64,000 nucleotides of DNA from Natronococcus roseus (GTDB lineage: Archaea > Halobacteriota > Halobacteria > Halobacteriales > Natrialbaceae): assembly GCF_043677095.1 (NCBI RefSeq), contig NZ_JBHLJR010000003.1, forward strand, positions 496,001 through 560,000, given 5' to 3'. Shown here one piece after another: positions 25,565-34,969 of this stretch (within the stretch, counting starts at the first letter, position 1; each line of letters starts with the position of its first letter). The translations under genes and the position numbers were made by a program. The notes beneath the pieces were generated by a model. That model was given only the letters and a program-made list of their open reading frames with translations, made no database searches and was not told the origin of the DNA.

Positions 25565-26917
25565 TCAGTGACCTTCGCGGCGCATTTTCCAGAGGTCGTC
25601 GAAGTCGATGACCTCGACGTCGGACTCGTCGATGTACTCGAGCAGCTCCTCGTAGTCGTCTACGTCCATCGTATTGTCCAGACTGAAGTCGTGGAAGTTC
25701 AGGACCGTACACTGATTGTGCTCGACCGCGGCGTCGATACAGTCTATCGCGATGTCGAGATCGTGGCCGATCGTCCGGGACATCACCAGCGGATCGAAGC
25801 CGTGGACGCCCATGAGGTTCGGGCTGCCGGACTGGTTGAACCCGCCTGCGTAGTAGTAGTTCGAGGCGATCTCGAGCACCCGATCGTCGAAGTTATTGTG
25901 CGGGAAGACGAGGTAGTGGCCGCCCTCGAGTTCGTTGTTGACGGCCCAGTTCTTGTCCGTATTTATTGCGTCGTCGAGTTCCTCGTCGTCGAGGTCGGTC
26001 CATTCGGTGTGGGTTCCGTGGGCGACGATCTGATCGCCGGCCTCCTGGCGCTCGAGGAGCTGCTCGATCGTCATGACTTCGTCGCGCTGGTCTCTGGTCC
26101 ACTGACGGACGACCGCCTGAACGGCGTTGACGTCGTACTCGTCGTGGAGATCACCGGCCGGCTCGTAGAAGTCCTCGAACCCGTCGTCCCAGCAGAGGAT
26201 GACGTATCCCTCGTCCGCTTTCTCGTGGGTGCGCAGGTCGTCGAACCAGACCTCGGCTTCGTCACCGGTGTTGTGGACGATGAGTCGAATCTCGTCGATC
26301 GCGTCCTGCTCGACCGGCGTCGTACTTTCGTCGGCGAAGCCGGGACACATCCGGAACCAGCCGGGATTTTCGTCGCCGTAGGAGATCGACTGGAGCATGT
26401 AGCTCGCGTGCCCGCCGTAGATGTCTCGAACCTGAATCTCGAGGGCGATGTTGTGCGGGGTGGTCGTCTGGACGGCCACCGAGAGGTCGAGGTCTTCCAT
26501 GTCGGTCGCGTCGTCCAGCTCCGTCGCGACGACGGCGTTGTCCTCGTCCTCAGCCATGAGGCGAATACTCTGGTCGCCGTCGAAGGAGAACTCGTCGTCC
26601 ATCTCCGCTTCGCCCTCGAGGACCGTCCAGTCGTCGTCGGTCTCGAAGTCGTTGAGCTGGTCGCCGGGCTGTCTGAACTCCTCGCGGCTGTTGTACTCGG
26701 TTTCGACCTGGAGCTCGGGGGATTCGACCTCGTCGCCGTTTTCGCCGTTACCGTCGTCGTCGCCGTTACCGTCGTCGTCGCCGTTACCGTCGTCGTCGCC
26801 GTTGCCGTCGTCATCCTCGTCGGAGAGGAAATCCGTACAGCCAGCCATGGCCGCCGCGAAGGCCGTTGCACTGGATGCTGCGAGGAACCGTCGTCGAGTG
26901 TTCGGTCGTTGGGTCAT
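25565..26917 (-). CDS. Tat lipoprotein with beta-sandwich and polysaccharide-deacetylase-like domain
   Basis: 450-residue secreted lipoprotein. Tat signal with RRR (8-10) and lipobox Cys at 27 (AAAMAGC). The linker is a DNA-level repeat encoding DDDGNG four times (36-59). Residues 85-235 look like a carbohydrate-binding beta-sandwich. Residues 237-450 resemble a NodB deacetylase: LCWDDGFED gives D244-D245 and IVAHGTHTEW gives H300 and H303. The His spacing (HxxH) is shorter than the usual HxxxH, so activity is likely but not certain. Second such lipoprotein in this region, probably acting on the same exported polymer. Confidence 0.8.
   Translation of the reverse strand: MTQRPNTRRRFLAASSATAFAAAMAGCTDFLSDEDDDGNGDDDGNGDDDGNGDDDGNGENGDEVESPELQVETEYNSREEFRQPGDQLNDFETDDDWTVLEGEAEMDDEFSFDGDQSIRLMAEDEDNAVVATELDDATDMEDLDLSVAVQTTTPHNIALEIQVRDIYGGHASYMLQSISYGDENPGWFRMCPGFADESTTPVEQDAIDEIRLIVHNTGDEAEVWFDDLRTHEKADEGYVILCWDDGFEDFYEPAGDLHDEYDVNAVQAVVRQWTRDQRDEVMTIEQLLERQEAGDQIVAHGTHTEWTDLDDEELDDAINTDKNWAVNNELEGGHYLVFPHNNFDDRVLEIASNYYYAGGFNQSGSPNLMGVHGFDPLVMSRTIGHDLDIAIDCIDAAVEHNQCTVLNFHDFSLDNTMDVDDYEELLEYIDESDVEVIDFDDLWKMRREGH
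26743..26814 (-). repeat. Four tandem 18-bp units encoding a DDDGNG linker
   Basis: Four 18-base copies (three identical, the one nearest the gene start diverged at two bases) encode the Asp/Gly/Asn linker after the lipobox. Typical slippage-prone spacer between lipid anchor and folded domain. Confidence 0.9.
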
Positions 26918-26945
26918 TGCTGACTCCGGCTAGCGACAGCAATGG

Positions 26946-26954
26946 TATTATTAT
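26946..26954 (-). promoter_or_regulatory. TATA box of the deacetylase at 26917
   Basis: The minus strand reads ATAATAATA, centred about 33 bases before the ATG at 26917. The rest of the 321-base divergent gap to 27239 holds no gene; TATA-like CTATAGTTAA at about 27117-27126 may serve the plus-strand gene with a leader near 90 bases. Confidence 0.45.
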
Positions 26955-27238
26955 GGAGCCAATAGGCCCCCGGAATCGTTCGGTTGAGAATCTTATATGA
27001 GTGTTAGCTCCGGAGAATACTGCTGATAGAGCCACCAGATAGCCCGATAGCATTTCAGCGGAGGACTGTTTATTGGTGGCACACAGCTAGTTCACTTTGT
27101 GACCCGCTTAGTGGAACTATAGTTAATGGTGGCTCGCTCCCAGTGTGGTGTAGTTCGACGTGTGCGTGCCTTCCGGTTGACAAACGGTGTTGCCGGTCGC
27201 GACTCCACGCCACAGTCACGCAGTGAGATGGTCTCGAG

Positions 27239-28927
27239 ATGAATACGGAACTCTTCGGCGTATTTGGTGGTACAGAAGCGTTCACCCGGTTTCGATCGAC
27301 GGACGAGTTCGACGAGGTACTCGTCGGCCCGTCGATAACCGTCGGGATCAGGGATTTCGGGCTCGGAACTCCCGGCTGGACGGCGAGCTACGACGGTGAA
27401 GCCGGTTGCTGTGTTATCTGGGGCGAGGTGTACGTTCCCGGCCAGGAAACGAACGCTGCCCGCTGGTTCCTCGATGCCTACGAACGCAACGGTACCGAGG
27501 CGCTGGCCGAGCTCAACGGCTCCTATCTCGCGGTCCTCGACACACCCGACGAGACGTTCGTCGCGACCGATCCGATTCGTTCGCGGGAGTGTTTTTACAC
27601 CGACGCCCCTGGGGTTCGCGTGTTCGGCACCGACTCCGCAACGGTCGCGAAAACCATTCCCGACCCCTCGTTCTGTCGAGACGGTATCCTCGAGTTTCTC
27701 CATCTGGGCGTTGCACTCGGCGAGAAGACGAGCCTCGAACAGCTCTCTCGACTCCCGATCGACAGTCAACTGCGGGCGTCGTCGGTTACCGACCTCGAGC
27801 GATTCATCTACGATACCAAGGAGTTCGACTACGCCGGAACGCTCGCGAACCGACTCGAACGCGCAATCGACCGTCGATCGATCCTTCCCGGACGAAAGGG
27901 GCTGCTCCTCTCTGCGGGATACGACTCCCGAACGCTACTCGCCCAGCTCCCGGATCTCGAACACTGCTACACGGTCGGCAACTCCACCGCCCAGGAGGTA
28001 GTCGGCGCCAAACGCCTCGCAGCGCAGTACGGCGCTGACCACACTGCGTTCGGACCCGACGAGCGCTACCTCCATGCCGACCGGTCGAAGGTACAGTACT
28101 CACAGGGGATCAAGGAGTCGCTGCATATCCACCACGCGGGGTACACCGACGAAATCGACGTCGATACGATCTATCACGGCCTGCTGTGCGATACCTTCTT
28201 CCGCGGTCACTTCACCGCTCACGTCGACCTCGAGGTGTTCGGCAAACGGGTTCCGTTCGAACGACTCGATCCCGACCCCGATCCGATCGACGTTCTCCTC
28301 TCACGGTTCGGTTACAGCCAGGCGGCGAGTCAGGAGCTTTCCGAGCGGACCGCCTTCGACGTCGACCCCGAATCGTTCGTCAGACAGGCCGTCCGAACGG
28401 AGTTCGAATCGGTCCTCGATCGCTCCGATTCGATCCAGAACGCGCTCAGCTGCTGTGGAATCGCTAACCAGCCGTCGATGCCGTTCCACACCCAGCTTGC
28501 CGACAACTTCTTCGCGTCGTTTTTGGCTGCGGACACGAAACTCCTCGACTGGCACCTCCGCGCGCCGCCAGCCGAACGGTCCACGGACACCTTTCTCGAG
28601 GCGTGCAAGCAGATCGATCCCGAGATGCTCCGACACCGACCGCCGGACCGACCACACGACGTTACGCTGTTCAACGAGATGGAACGGTTCGTTCGCCGCA
28701 AGGCACCGTTCTTTGACTCCTTCGAATCGCCATGGCCGAACCGGAAACAGCTCTTTACCAGGTACAACTTCGATCAGCGACTGCTGCCGGAGTTCGAACA
28801 CGTCCACGATCTCCCCGCCAGACACAAGCTTCGCCTCAACGACTTTCTGGGGTGGGTCGAGAGCTGGGACGAGAGCGCGGACCAGCACCTGAGATGGATC
28901 GATCAGAACTCCTCCTTCGCCCAATAG
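27239..28927 (+). CDS. Asparagine-synthase-like amidotransferase lacking the catalytic Cys
   Basis: 562-residue protein with the two-domain plan of AsnB: an N-terminal glutaminase-like domain (1-165; TSYDGEAG-like and LNGSYLAVLDT segments) and a C-terminal PP-loop ATPase domain (about 185-560) with LLSAGYDSRTLL as a variant of SGGxDS. The residue after the initiator Met is Asn (MNTELFGVFGG) where glutamine-hydrolysing members need Cys, so it should not release ammonia from glutamine; it may use free ammonia or do something else. In bacterial O-antigen clusters such proteins (WbpS type) amidate sugar uronates, and a UDP-HexNAc dehydrogenase lies 8 kb away. That role here is inference. Confidence 0.75.
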   Translation: MNTELFGVFGGTEAFTRFRSTDEFDEVLVGPSITVGIRDFGLGTPGWTASYDGEAGCCVIWGEVYVPGQETNAARWFLDAYERNGTEALAELNGSYLAVLDTPDETFVATDPIRSRECFYTDAPGVRVFGTDSATVAKTIPDPSFCRDGILEFLHLGVALGEKTSLEQLSRLPIDSQLRASSVTDLERFIYDTKEFDYAGTLANRLERAIDRRSILPGRKGLLLSAGYDSRTLLAQLPDLEHCYTVGNSTAQEVVGAKRLAAQYGADHTAFGPDERYLHADRSKVQYSQGIKESLHIHHAGYTDEIDVDTIYHGLLCDTFFRGHFTAHVDLEVFGKRVPFERLDPDPDPIDVLLSRFGYSQAASQELSERTAFDVDPESFVRQAVRTEFESVLDRSDSIQNALSCCGIANQPSMPFHTQLADNFFASFLAADTKLLDWHLRAPPAERSTDTFLEACKQIDPEMLRHRPPDRPHDVTLFNEMERFVRRKAPFFDSFESPWPNRKQLFTRYNFDQRLLPEFEHVHDLPARHKLRLNDFLGWVESWDESADQHLRWIDQNSSFAQ

Positions 28928-29030
28928 TTCCGCTTGTAAGAGGACTTTTCGCACTCTGTAAAATGTTTATGCCCGGTTTGAACACGTGAACAAACGGCCG
29001 CAACAGATTTATCGCATGCTATCGAGAGCA

Positions 29031-29040
29031 TATTTATAGT
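29031..29040 (+). promoter_or_regulatory. TATA box deciding the start at 29064
   Basis: TATTTATAGT is centred about 28 bases before the ATG at 29064 and only 16 before an in-frame GTG at 29052. The spacing favours the ATG and a leaderless message. Confidence 0.5.
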
Positions 29041-29063
29041 ACCAGACGTGTGTGATTCGCAAT

Positions 29064-29597
29064 ATGCGTCTGACGCCGTTTCGAAAGAACTCTTCCTCGG
29101 ACTCGAGTGGCGACGAGTCCACCGTTCAAGCGTCGACGTCTGTTAGAGTGTTCGAATACAACGAATCGTCGATCGTGTCCAACGACCGCGAGACCGACAC
29201 GTCGACAACCGGAGCGCCGGCCGAACTCGAATGGAACGTCGTTTCTCTGCTCGAATCACGCAACGGACCCGTGACGATCGACGAGATCGCGGATCAGCTC
29301 TATGAAGCCAGTGGAACCGACGACGTCGAAGCCTGGGGCGACGTACACGAACGCCTCTCACAGACCGACTTGCCTGCACTCGACGCCTCAGGTGTGGTCG
29401 AGTACCGCCCCGAACGTGGAACCGTCGAGCTCACCGACGACCACTCCTCCGACCGATGGCGCTATCCGATCGCGCTCGTGTTTGCGGTCTCGTTAGCGCT
29501 GCTCGTCTCACCGATCGTCTTCGAGATCACGGCGGCCGTCTCGATCGTTGGCCTGCTGACTGCCTGTCTCGGGACCGTCGCTACTATCTACCGGTAA
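29064..29597 (+). CDS. Winged-helix protein with C-terminal membrane hairpin (DUF7344-like)
   Basis: 177-residue protein: a polar Ser/Asp-rich start (1-50), a winged helix (about 55-125; VTIDEIADQLYEASG and VHERLSQTDLPALDASGVVEY, with the wing EYRPERGTVELT) and two membrane segments at the end (WRYPIALVFAVSLALLVSPI, FEITAAVSIVGLLTACLG). It fits the haloarchaeal family of membrane-tethered transcription regulators related to DUF7344. It converges with a paralogue at 29614-30204, 16 bases apart. Target unknown; a link to the surrounding glycan genes is likely by position. Confidence 0.7.
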   Translation: MRLTPFRKNSSSDSSGDESTVQASTSVRVFEYNESSIVSNDRETDTSTTGAPAELEWNVVSLLESRNGPVTIDEIADQLYEASGTDDVEAWGDVHERLSQTDLPALDASGVVEYRPERGTVELTDDHSSDRWRYPIALVFAVSLALLVSPIVFEITAAVSIVGLLTACLGTVATIYR

Positions 29598-29613
29598 CGG
29601 CGGCGAGAGAGGC

Positions 29614-30204
29614 CTACCTAACGTACTGACCGATCGTCAGCGTCGTGAACATTAGCAGGATCAGTGCGCTCAGACCAATACCCGTGATGATCGAGAGCAG
29701 CGGCAGTTCGAAGATCGCTCCCAGAAGCAAAACCGCACCCGCACCGGCAGCACCGATGTAGTAATCGTCCCAATCCGTTCCTCTGTCCTTTCCGGTGGCG
29801 GCGGCCGAGTTCGTGTTCGAATCCGCATTGAGGTAGTAATCGAGCTGCCGGGCGAGCGGGCGCCGCTCGACGACGCCTCGGTTCTGCTGGTAGTCGATAA
29901 TACCGGCCTTGTCCAGTTTCGGAAGGTGTGACTGATACAGCGGGATGTATACGCGCTGGCGCTGGTCCGAGGTCAGCTCCTGTACGGTCGTCTCGTTCTC
30001 CCAGGCGGCGACCTGCTCGGCCACGTCACGCATCCGTACCGAGCCATCTGTCTCTTGCAGATACTCGAGAACCATCCGTCGGCGCTCGTTCTGAAGAATA
30101 TGGAAAATCTCGTCGACCGGAAGTTCTTCCTCGTCGGAGACGATATCCGCTTCGCGGTCCTCACCCCGGTTTCGTTCCTCTGTAACGGTCTCTGTCGAAC
30201 TCAT
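29614..30204 (-). CDS. Winged-helix protein with C-terminal membrane hairpin (DUF7344)
   Basis: 196-residue regulator: acidic start, winged helix (about 32-115; IFHILQNERRRMVLEYLQE, VRMRDVAEQVAAWENE, LYQSHLPKLDKAGIIDYQ) and two membrane segments near the C-terminus (YYIGAAGAGAVLLLGAIFEL, LLSIITGIGLSALILLMF). The pattern YQSHLPKLDKAGIIDY is typical of the DUF7344 family, DNA-binding proteins of haloarchaea. The ATG at 30204 is supported by a TATA box 32 bases upstream; a longer form from 30282 is rejected. Paralogue of the convergent gene at 29064. Confidence 0.8.
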   Translation of the reverse strand: MSSTETVTEERNRGEDREADIVSDEEELPVDEIFHILQNERRRMVLEYLQETDGSVRMRDVAEQVAAWENETTVQELTSDQRQRVYIPLYQSHLPKLDKAGIIDYQQNRGVVERRPLARQLDYYLNADSNTNSAAATGKDRGTDWDDYYIGAAGAGAVLLLGAIFELPLLSIITGIGLSALILLMFTTLTIGQYVR

Positions 30205-30232
30205 CGCGTTGATCAGTCCGACTCGTGGACCA

Positions 30233-30241
30233 GTATTAAAG
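30233..30241 (-). promoter_or_regulatory. TATA box of the DUF7344 gene
   Basis: The minus strand reads CTTTAATA, centred about 32 bases before the ATG at 30204. It lies in the 409-base divergent gap 30205-30613, in which no gene was found. Confidence 0.45.
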
Positions 30242-30569
30242 CATGAAAATCGTCCATAGATGAACGGTTTTACTTCACCCAAATCCGTACTAACCCACCC
30301 GTTCAGACTGTTTCATATAATGTACTGTGTGTGTACAGCCGTTGAGAGGGCTTCTTTCTTCATAACTGGGCTATAACGAATCGCGTTCGGAACTATTACA
30401 GACGGACGTCCTCCATTCGCCCTATCGAGTCGCGGCTTCCGAAGCAAGATCGGTGTCGACCTGAACTGTATTTTGATGGGTGGTGAAAACAACGAAAATA
30501 AAGCCGGATCGCGTTTCTCGTCACGCTGGGTTCGGACGCTCACACCGGGTCGGTCTCCGCAGCCGTCGC

Positions 30570-30577
30570 TTATATGA
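30570..30577 (+). promoter_or_regulatory. TATA box of the DUF1616 gene
   Basis: TTATATGA is centred about 41 bases before the ATG at 30614, predicting a leader of about 12-15 bases. Confidence 0.45.
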
Positions 30578-30613
30578 CTGATAACTAAACGCTCGAGAAC
30601 CACAGGACCTGTA

Positions 30614-31606
30614 ATGAGCGACTCCGATTGGTGGTTCTTCGATCTCACACTTGTCATCGCAGTAACCGGGTTCGTCACGTTCGGTCTATTCACGCCGATC
30701 TCGGGCGCGGTTCGAGTTCTGTTGGGGATTCCGCTGTTGCTGTTTCTTCCCGGATACGCTTTCATCTCTATCTTATATCCGGACGCGTCGGAGGCGGAAT
30801 ACCGGTCGTTCGATGACGAAACGCGAGAGCCGAACCGAGCTGAGCTGAACAACGGCGGACTCCAACCGATCGAACGGTTCGTTCTCTCGGTCGTCGCGAG
30901 CATCGCGATCGTTCCGGCAGTCGCGCTCGCTGCGACCGTAACGCCGTGGGGGATCACGATTCTCCCGGTGCTCGCCGGAACGGCGCTCCTGACGATTGCG
31001 CTCGCGCTGGTAGGGATCGTTCAGCGGTATCGGTGTCCTCCGAACCGCCGATACACACCCTCGCTGTCGGGCGCTCCACTCTTGTTCTCGAACGCCGGCG
31101 ACTCGTTCAGCCGATCGGATCCGAGCACCAGGCCGTACAACGTGATGTTTCTCGCCGCGTTGCTCGTCCTGGCGGCCGTCGCCGGATTCGCCGTCGCGAG
31201 CCCGCCCGACCACGACAGCTACACCGAGTTCTATCTCGAGACGGAGGAAGTCGACGGTGACACCGAGTATCTCTACGAGGAGTCACTCTCTGCGGGCGAG
31301 ACGGAGTCGGTGACCGCCTACATCGCAAACGAGGAACACGAGGAGCGATCGTACGAGACGGCAGTCGCGTTACAGGACGTGAGCTACGACAACGATAGCG
31401 TCTCCGTCGAGGACCAGGACGTTCTCGCGACTGACTCTGCAACCGTCGACCACGGCGAAACTCACGAGCAATCCCTCGAGTTCGAACCGACGATGACCGG
31501 TGACGACGTCCGTCTGGTCTTGTACCTCTACGAGGGCGAGGCGCCGGACGATCCGGACGAGGAGAGCGCCTATCGAACGATCAAGCTCCCGGTGACTGTT
31601 TCATAG
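30614..31606 (+). CDS. DUF1616 membrane protein
   Basis: 330-residue protein. About four membrane segments in the first 145 residues (10-28, 35-55, 95-112, 118-138) include the family pattern LLGIPLLLFLPGYAFISILYP. A fifth lies near 178-196. The remaining C-terminal part (200-330) is acidic, strand-rich and probably outside the cell; it resembles a CARDB/Ig-like fold. DUF1616 genes are common in archaeal surface-glycan clusters, which fits the location, but no activity is known. Complete and in frame. Confidence 0.82.
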   Translation: MSDSDWWFFDLTLVIAVTGFVTFGLFTPISGAVRVLLGIPLLLFLPGYAFISILYPDASEAEYRSFDDETREPNRAELNNGGLQPIERFVLSVVASIAIVPAVALAATVTPWGITILPVLAGTALLTIALALVGIVQRYRCPPNRRYTPSLSGAPLLFSNAGDSFSRSDPSTRPYNVMFLAALLVLAAVAGFAVASPPDHDSYTEFYLETEEVDGDTEYLYEESLSAGETESVTAYIANEEHEERSYETAVALQDVSYDNDSVSVEDQDVLATDSATVDHGETHEQSLEFEPTMTGDDVRLVLYLYEGEAPDDPDEESAYRTIKLPVTVS

Positions 31607-32977
31607 CGCTCGGAACCGCCGATCCGCTAGCAAACTGGCCCTATTGCTCGCTTCCCACTCGCGTTCTCGAGTCCGCTGTTATGGCCTCTCTTTCTTCAAG
31701 GAGAACATTCTGCCATCGTCGGGCGTAGCCGACTGCTTTGGGAATCGACGTTCTCTCCCGTTTGCGGGGGCTCCGATACCATCTACACGAGTTGTGTTCG
31801 GTATCGATACGGATCTCAAGCGAGTACCGGTTCGTAGCACGAGTACGCCGAAGCGGTTACACCACCCGAATCCACAGTATCGGGTCTCTTGAAATCGGAA
31901 CGTTCGAGACACACCCTCGAGTCGCTGTGGTGTCTCGGCCAGCAAGATCGCTTCGCGTCCCTGTTCGAGGGCAGGAGTACCGGCGGTGTGGCTCCGCCAG
32001 TCGCTCTCTCATGCCGACCGGATACAAACCAGCAACTATCCTCCGTGCAGTGCTATGAGAAAGCCCACTGTTTGCCGCGAGGAGGAGGTCGCCCAGACTA
32101 TGGGGAACGGTTCTGTCGTCGTGAGGTGACTGTAGTGGCCGACTCTTGCCGTTCGCTCGCCCCGTCGGTACGGCGAGTTGGCATCCGATACCGACGAAAC
32201 CGTGAGTGAATCGATAGCCTGGCGTTCGTGCAGCCTTTCGGTATCGGTTTCGACTGTTACCATCGCGATATCGGAGTCGGACTCCGTTCTCTCGATACTA
32301 CGGCGCTACGCCTGCTGCTCACCGCCGTTTGCGACTCGTCGGCCGATCCCACCCTCGCAGATTGCTCTCGACGCCAGTATAGACCCGTGACTGTCGTCGT
32401 ACTCGAGTGTTCGTTCGTTCCGCACCCTCCGTACGACAGCGGACCGTATTCTTCCCTCTTCGACGACCGAAAGAGCACGAGCGGAAAGCGGACTAACTCG
32501 GAGCCTTCGAACTCGACCGCTCGAACGACGGCTACTCCCTCGATCGGCATCGAACTCGGCGCTGACTCCACTCAACCCACCCGATCCTTGCTGCGATCTT
32601 TCTTCGAGCAGCAACCAGCCCGGCCTCGCATGAGGTAACTGGTCGCGGCTTCGTGAGCGGTGTTCCACTCTCCGCGAAGCGTCGCTCCTCGAGCGGGAGC
32701 TGAAGCAGTCCATCCAACGGACGGCGGTGGCGATCTCGAGGCTACAACCCCGTCGGGGAAGGGAGACTCTTCGTTACCGATTATGGAAGAAGCACCGATC
32801 GTCTCTCGCTACGAAGCTGCAAGAATCGCTCCATGGCGCCGGCTGTAGTAGGCATCTCGCTCGAGCCCCTTCGAGGAATTTCGACCGACGCTGTCGATGA
32901 TCTCAAAAACCTTCTCTCGGCCGACCGACGCGACCTCCGACGATACCGACGTCCGACGCGGTTACGAACCGGTTAGA
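31607..32977. other. 1.37-kb stretch without a convincing gene
   Basis: Lies between two convergent genes. Short frames occur on both strands (largest about 135 codons) but show unbiased third positions, Ser/Arg-heavy translations and no known domain. No tRNA, repeat or MITE copy was recognised. It is slightly poorer in GC than its flanks. It could be a decayed gene, a spacer or a non-coding RNA locus. Confidence 0.5.
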
Positions 32978-34969
32978 CTACTCCTGTGCCGGCGACGGGG
33001 TACAGAAGCGCACGTCGCCGTTGTCGTACACGGACGACTGTGTCGTTCGACAGATGCGCTCTTCGGTCGGGTTATCGGAGTACCCCGGTCCGTCCTCGGC
33101 GCTGCTGAAGTACGTCGCGTCCTCCGACTGGGTCGTTCGGTAGACGACGTAGTCGTGTTCCGCGTAGCCATCCTCAGGGAGGATTATCGACGTGGTCGAC
33201 GGATAGGCCCCGGTTCGCTCGAACACTGTCTGGTAGGGATGATCGGTGTGTAGCTGTTGCTCCGGAGTGATCTCGGATCCCGCAGGCGAGCCGGTCATGT
33301 CGCCGATCGTGTCTACCGCCGCGAGCTCGGACTGATCGTAGGCCAGCCGCTCGTGCTGGTCGGAGAACACCGGGCTGTCCGGGTTGCTTTCGGCGGCGAG
33401 CATCATCCCAGCCGGGTACAGCAGGACGATCACCAAGAGGAGAGCGACGACTGGGGCGGGCGAGAGGTTCCGGCTGAGCGTCCGCAGTCCGATCGCGCCG
33501 ATGATCGCCATCAACGCATAGAGGAAGGCAAACCATCGCGTCGGAACGAAGTTCTCGATTCCGAACATCGGTAGCCCGAGCACGAACACGAGCATGATTC
33601 CGCTTCCGAGCACCAGCGTGAACACCGATTGCTCGGCGCGTCGACGATGGACGACGTAGAGACTTCCCACGAGCATCAGACCGAACAGCATGAGAAAGCC
33701 GATTTCGTTGACGTAGGGGACGATCTGATCGAGCACCGTCGTCCCCGTGTCGGGAACTGCTGCTTCTTCGTCACCCGTTGCGCCCGGCGATGCGAGTTCG
33801 AGGAAACCGGCGCTTTCCTCGAGCGTTTCACCGAACCAGCCGAGGACCGTTCCCAGGAACGAGTCGTCGCGGTACGGCGTCAGAGACCAGACAAAAATCG
33901 CGAGGCCGAAGTTGAACACGAGAAGTCCGATCAGGTTGACCGGTTTCTTGGTCCGGAAGACGCTCGTATCGAGTCTGGTAAGTCCCAGCGGCCCGGTCAT
34001 AAAGAGGATCTGAGCCAGGAACGCGGCACCGAGGAGAACCAGTACGATGAACGTCGATATCTGGTGTGTCAAAATAACCGCGACCGAGAGGAAAACGAGA
34101 AACGCGAAGTCGCGGCTCGTGTACTCGATGCGCATTACGCGGATCAGGGCGTACACGATCGCGAGGAAAAAGACGAGTCCCATGCTGGTCGGGATGAGAT
34201 GAACTCCCCACATAACGGTGTAGCTGGCGACCGAGAACATCGCGGTCGCAAGGGTCGCCCACCGGGCCGGAACCAGAAGGTTGGCTGCGGCGTAAACGAC
34301 GAGAATGGAAAGCGGCATCGCAATCCCCATCGAGAGGTACAGCCCCATTCGCAACGAGACGTCGTAAACGAGCGTGGATGCGATGACGTACAGGTGGAAG
34401 AACGGCGATCCGAAGTGTTTGTCGTAGGAGATCGCACCGAGCGACTGTTCCAGGTAGACCGCCTGGGTGAGCTCCGTCATGTGCGTCCAGACGTCGATCC
34501 CGATGTATCCCGGCGTCGTATACAGCGCGGTAAACCGGAAGACGAACGCGAACAACACGAGCTGAAACAGAAGGATTCCGCGATGGAAGTCACGGTCGCT
34601 CGTGAACAGTATCTGTCCGAACAGCAACGTCCCGACAACGCTCGAGATGGCGAAAAACAGTGGCGTTCGGGTGCCCTGCAAGATCGTCACGAGGATCATC
34701 ACTGCCATTCCGACAGTGACGATACTCGGAAGCGCCATCGCAGCCGGTGTCGACAGCGTCGGCAGCGTTCGCTCGCCTTCGTTCTGGTGGACCGCGAGGA
34801 GATACAGCGCACAGCCGAGGCCGACGACGATCGGGATCGTGTTGATGTAGATTTGGGACGCGAAAAACCGCAGCGGGAACAGCAACAGCGCAGCGATTAA
34901 ACCGGCGATCGCCGCTGTCGTGTCGAGTCGCAAGGGTCGCACGTTCGACAGCGACATTTTAGATGCCAT
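32978..34969 (-). CDS. Large multispanning membrane protein, glycosyltransferase-C-like
   Basis: 663-residue protein with about 14-16 membrane segments over residues 15-530 and a soluble C-terminal domain (about 540-663; VDTIGDMTGSPAGSE, YAEHDYVVYRTTQ). The layout resembles archaeal GT-C/PMT-type transferases that use lipid-linked sugars; the first outer loop contains PGYIGIDVWTHMTELTQAVY, where Asp residues could serve as catalytic base. No precise family recognised. The ATG at 34969 overlaps the preceding gene's stop by 11 bases, so the two are co-translated. Three other minus-strand glycan genes lie directly upstream. Confidence 0.72.
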   Translation of the reverse strand: MASKMSLSNVRPLRLDTTAAIAGLIAALLLFPLRFFASQIYINTIPIVVGLGCALYLLAVHQNEGERTLPTLSTPAAMALPSIVTVGMAVMILVTILQGTRTPLFFAISSVVGTLLFGQILFTSDRDFHRGILLFQLVLFAFVFRFTALYTTPGYIGIDVWTHMTELTQAVYLEQSLGAISYDKHFGSPFFHLYVIASTLVYDVSLRMGLYLSMGIAMPLSILVVYAAANLLVPARWATLATAMFSVASYTVMWGVHLIPTSMGLVFFLAIVYALIRVMRIEYTSRDFAFLVFLSVAVILTHQISTFIVLVLLGAAFLAQILFMTGPLGLTRLDTSVFRTKKPVNLIGLLVFNFGLAIFVWSLTPYRDDSFLGTVLGWFGETLEESAGFLELASPGATGDEEAAVPDTGTTVLDQIVPYVNEIGFLMLFGLMLVGSLYVVHRRRAEQSVFTLVLGSGIMLVFVLGLPMFGIENFVPTRWFAFLYALMAIIGAIGLRTLSRNLSPAPVVALLLVIVLLYPAGMMLAAESNPDSPVFSDQHERLAYDQSELAAVDTIGDMTGSPAGSEITPEQQLHTDHPYQTVFERTGAYPSTTSIILPEDGYAEHDYVVYRTTQSEDATYFSSAEDGPGYSDNPTEERICRTTQSSVYDNGDVRFCTPSPAQE

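Noticed and set aside
26743..26814. Regular 18-base repeats considered as CRISPR
   Set aside because: No spacers, in frame within a lipoprotein linker; codes DDDGNG.
31607..32977. tRNA or small RNA genes in the large gap
   Set aside because: No cloverleaf arms or conserved GGTTCGAATC-type T-loop found by eye on either strand.
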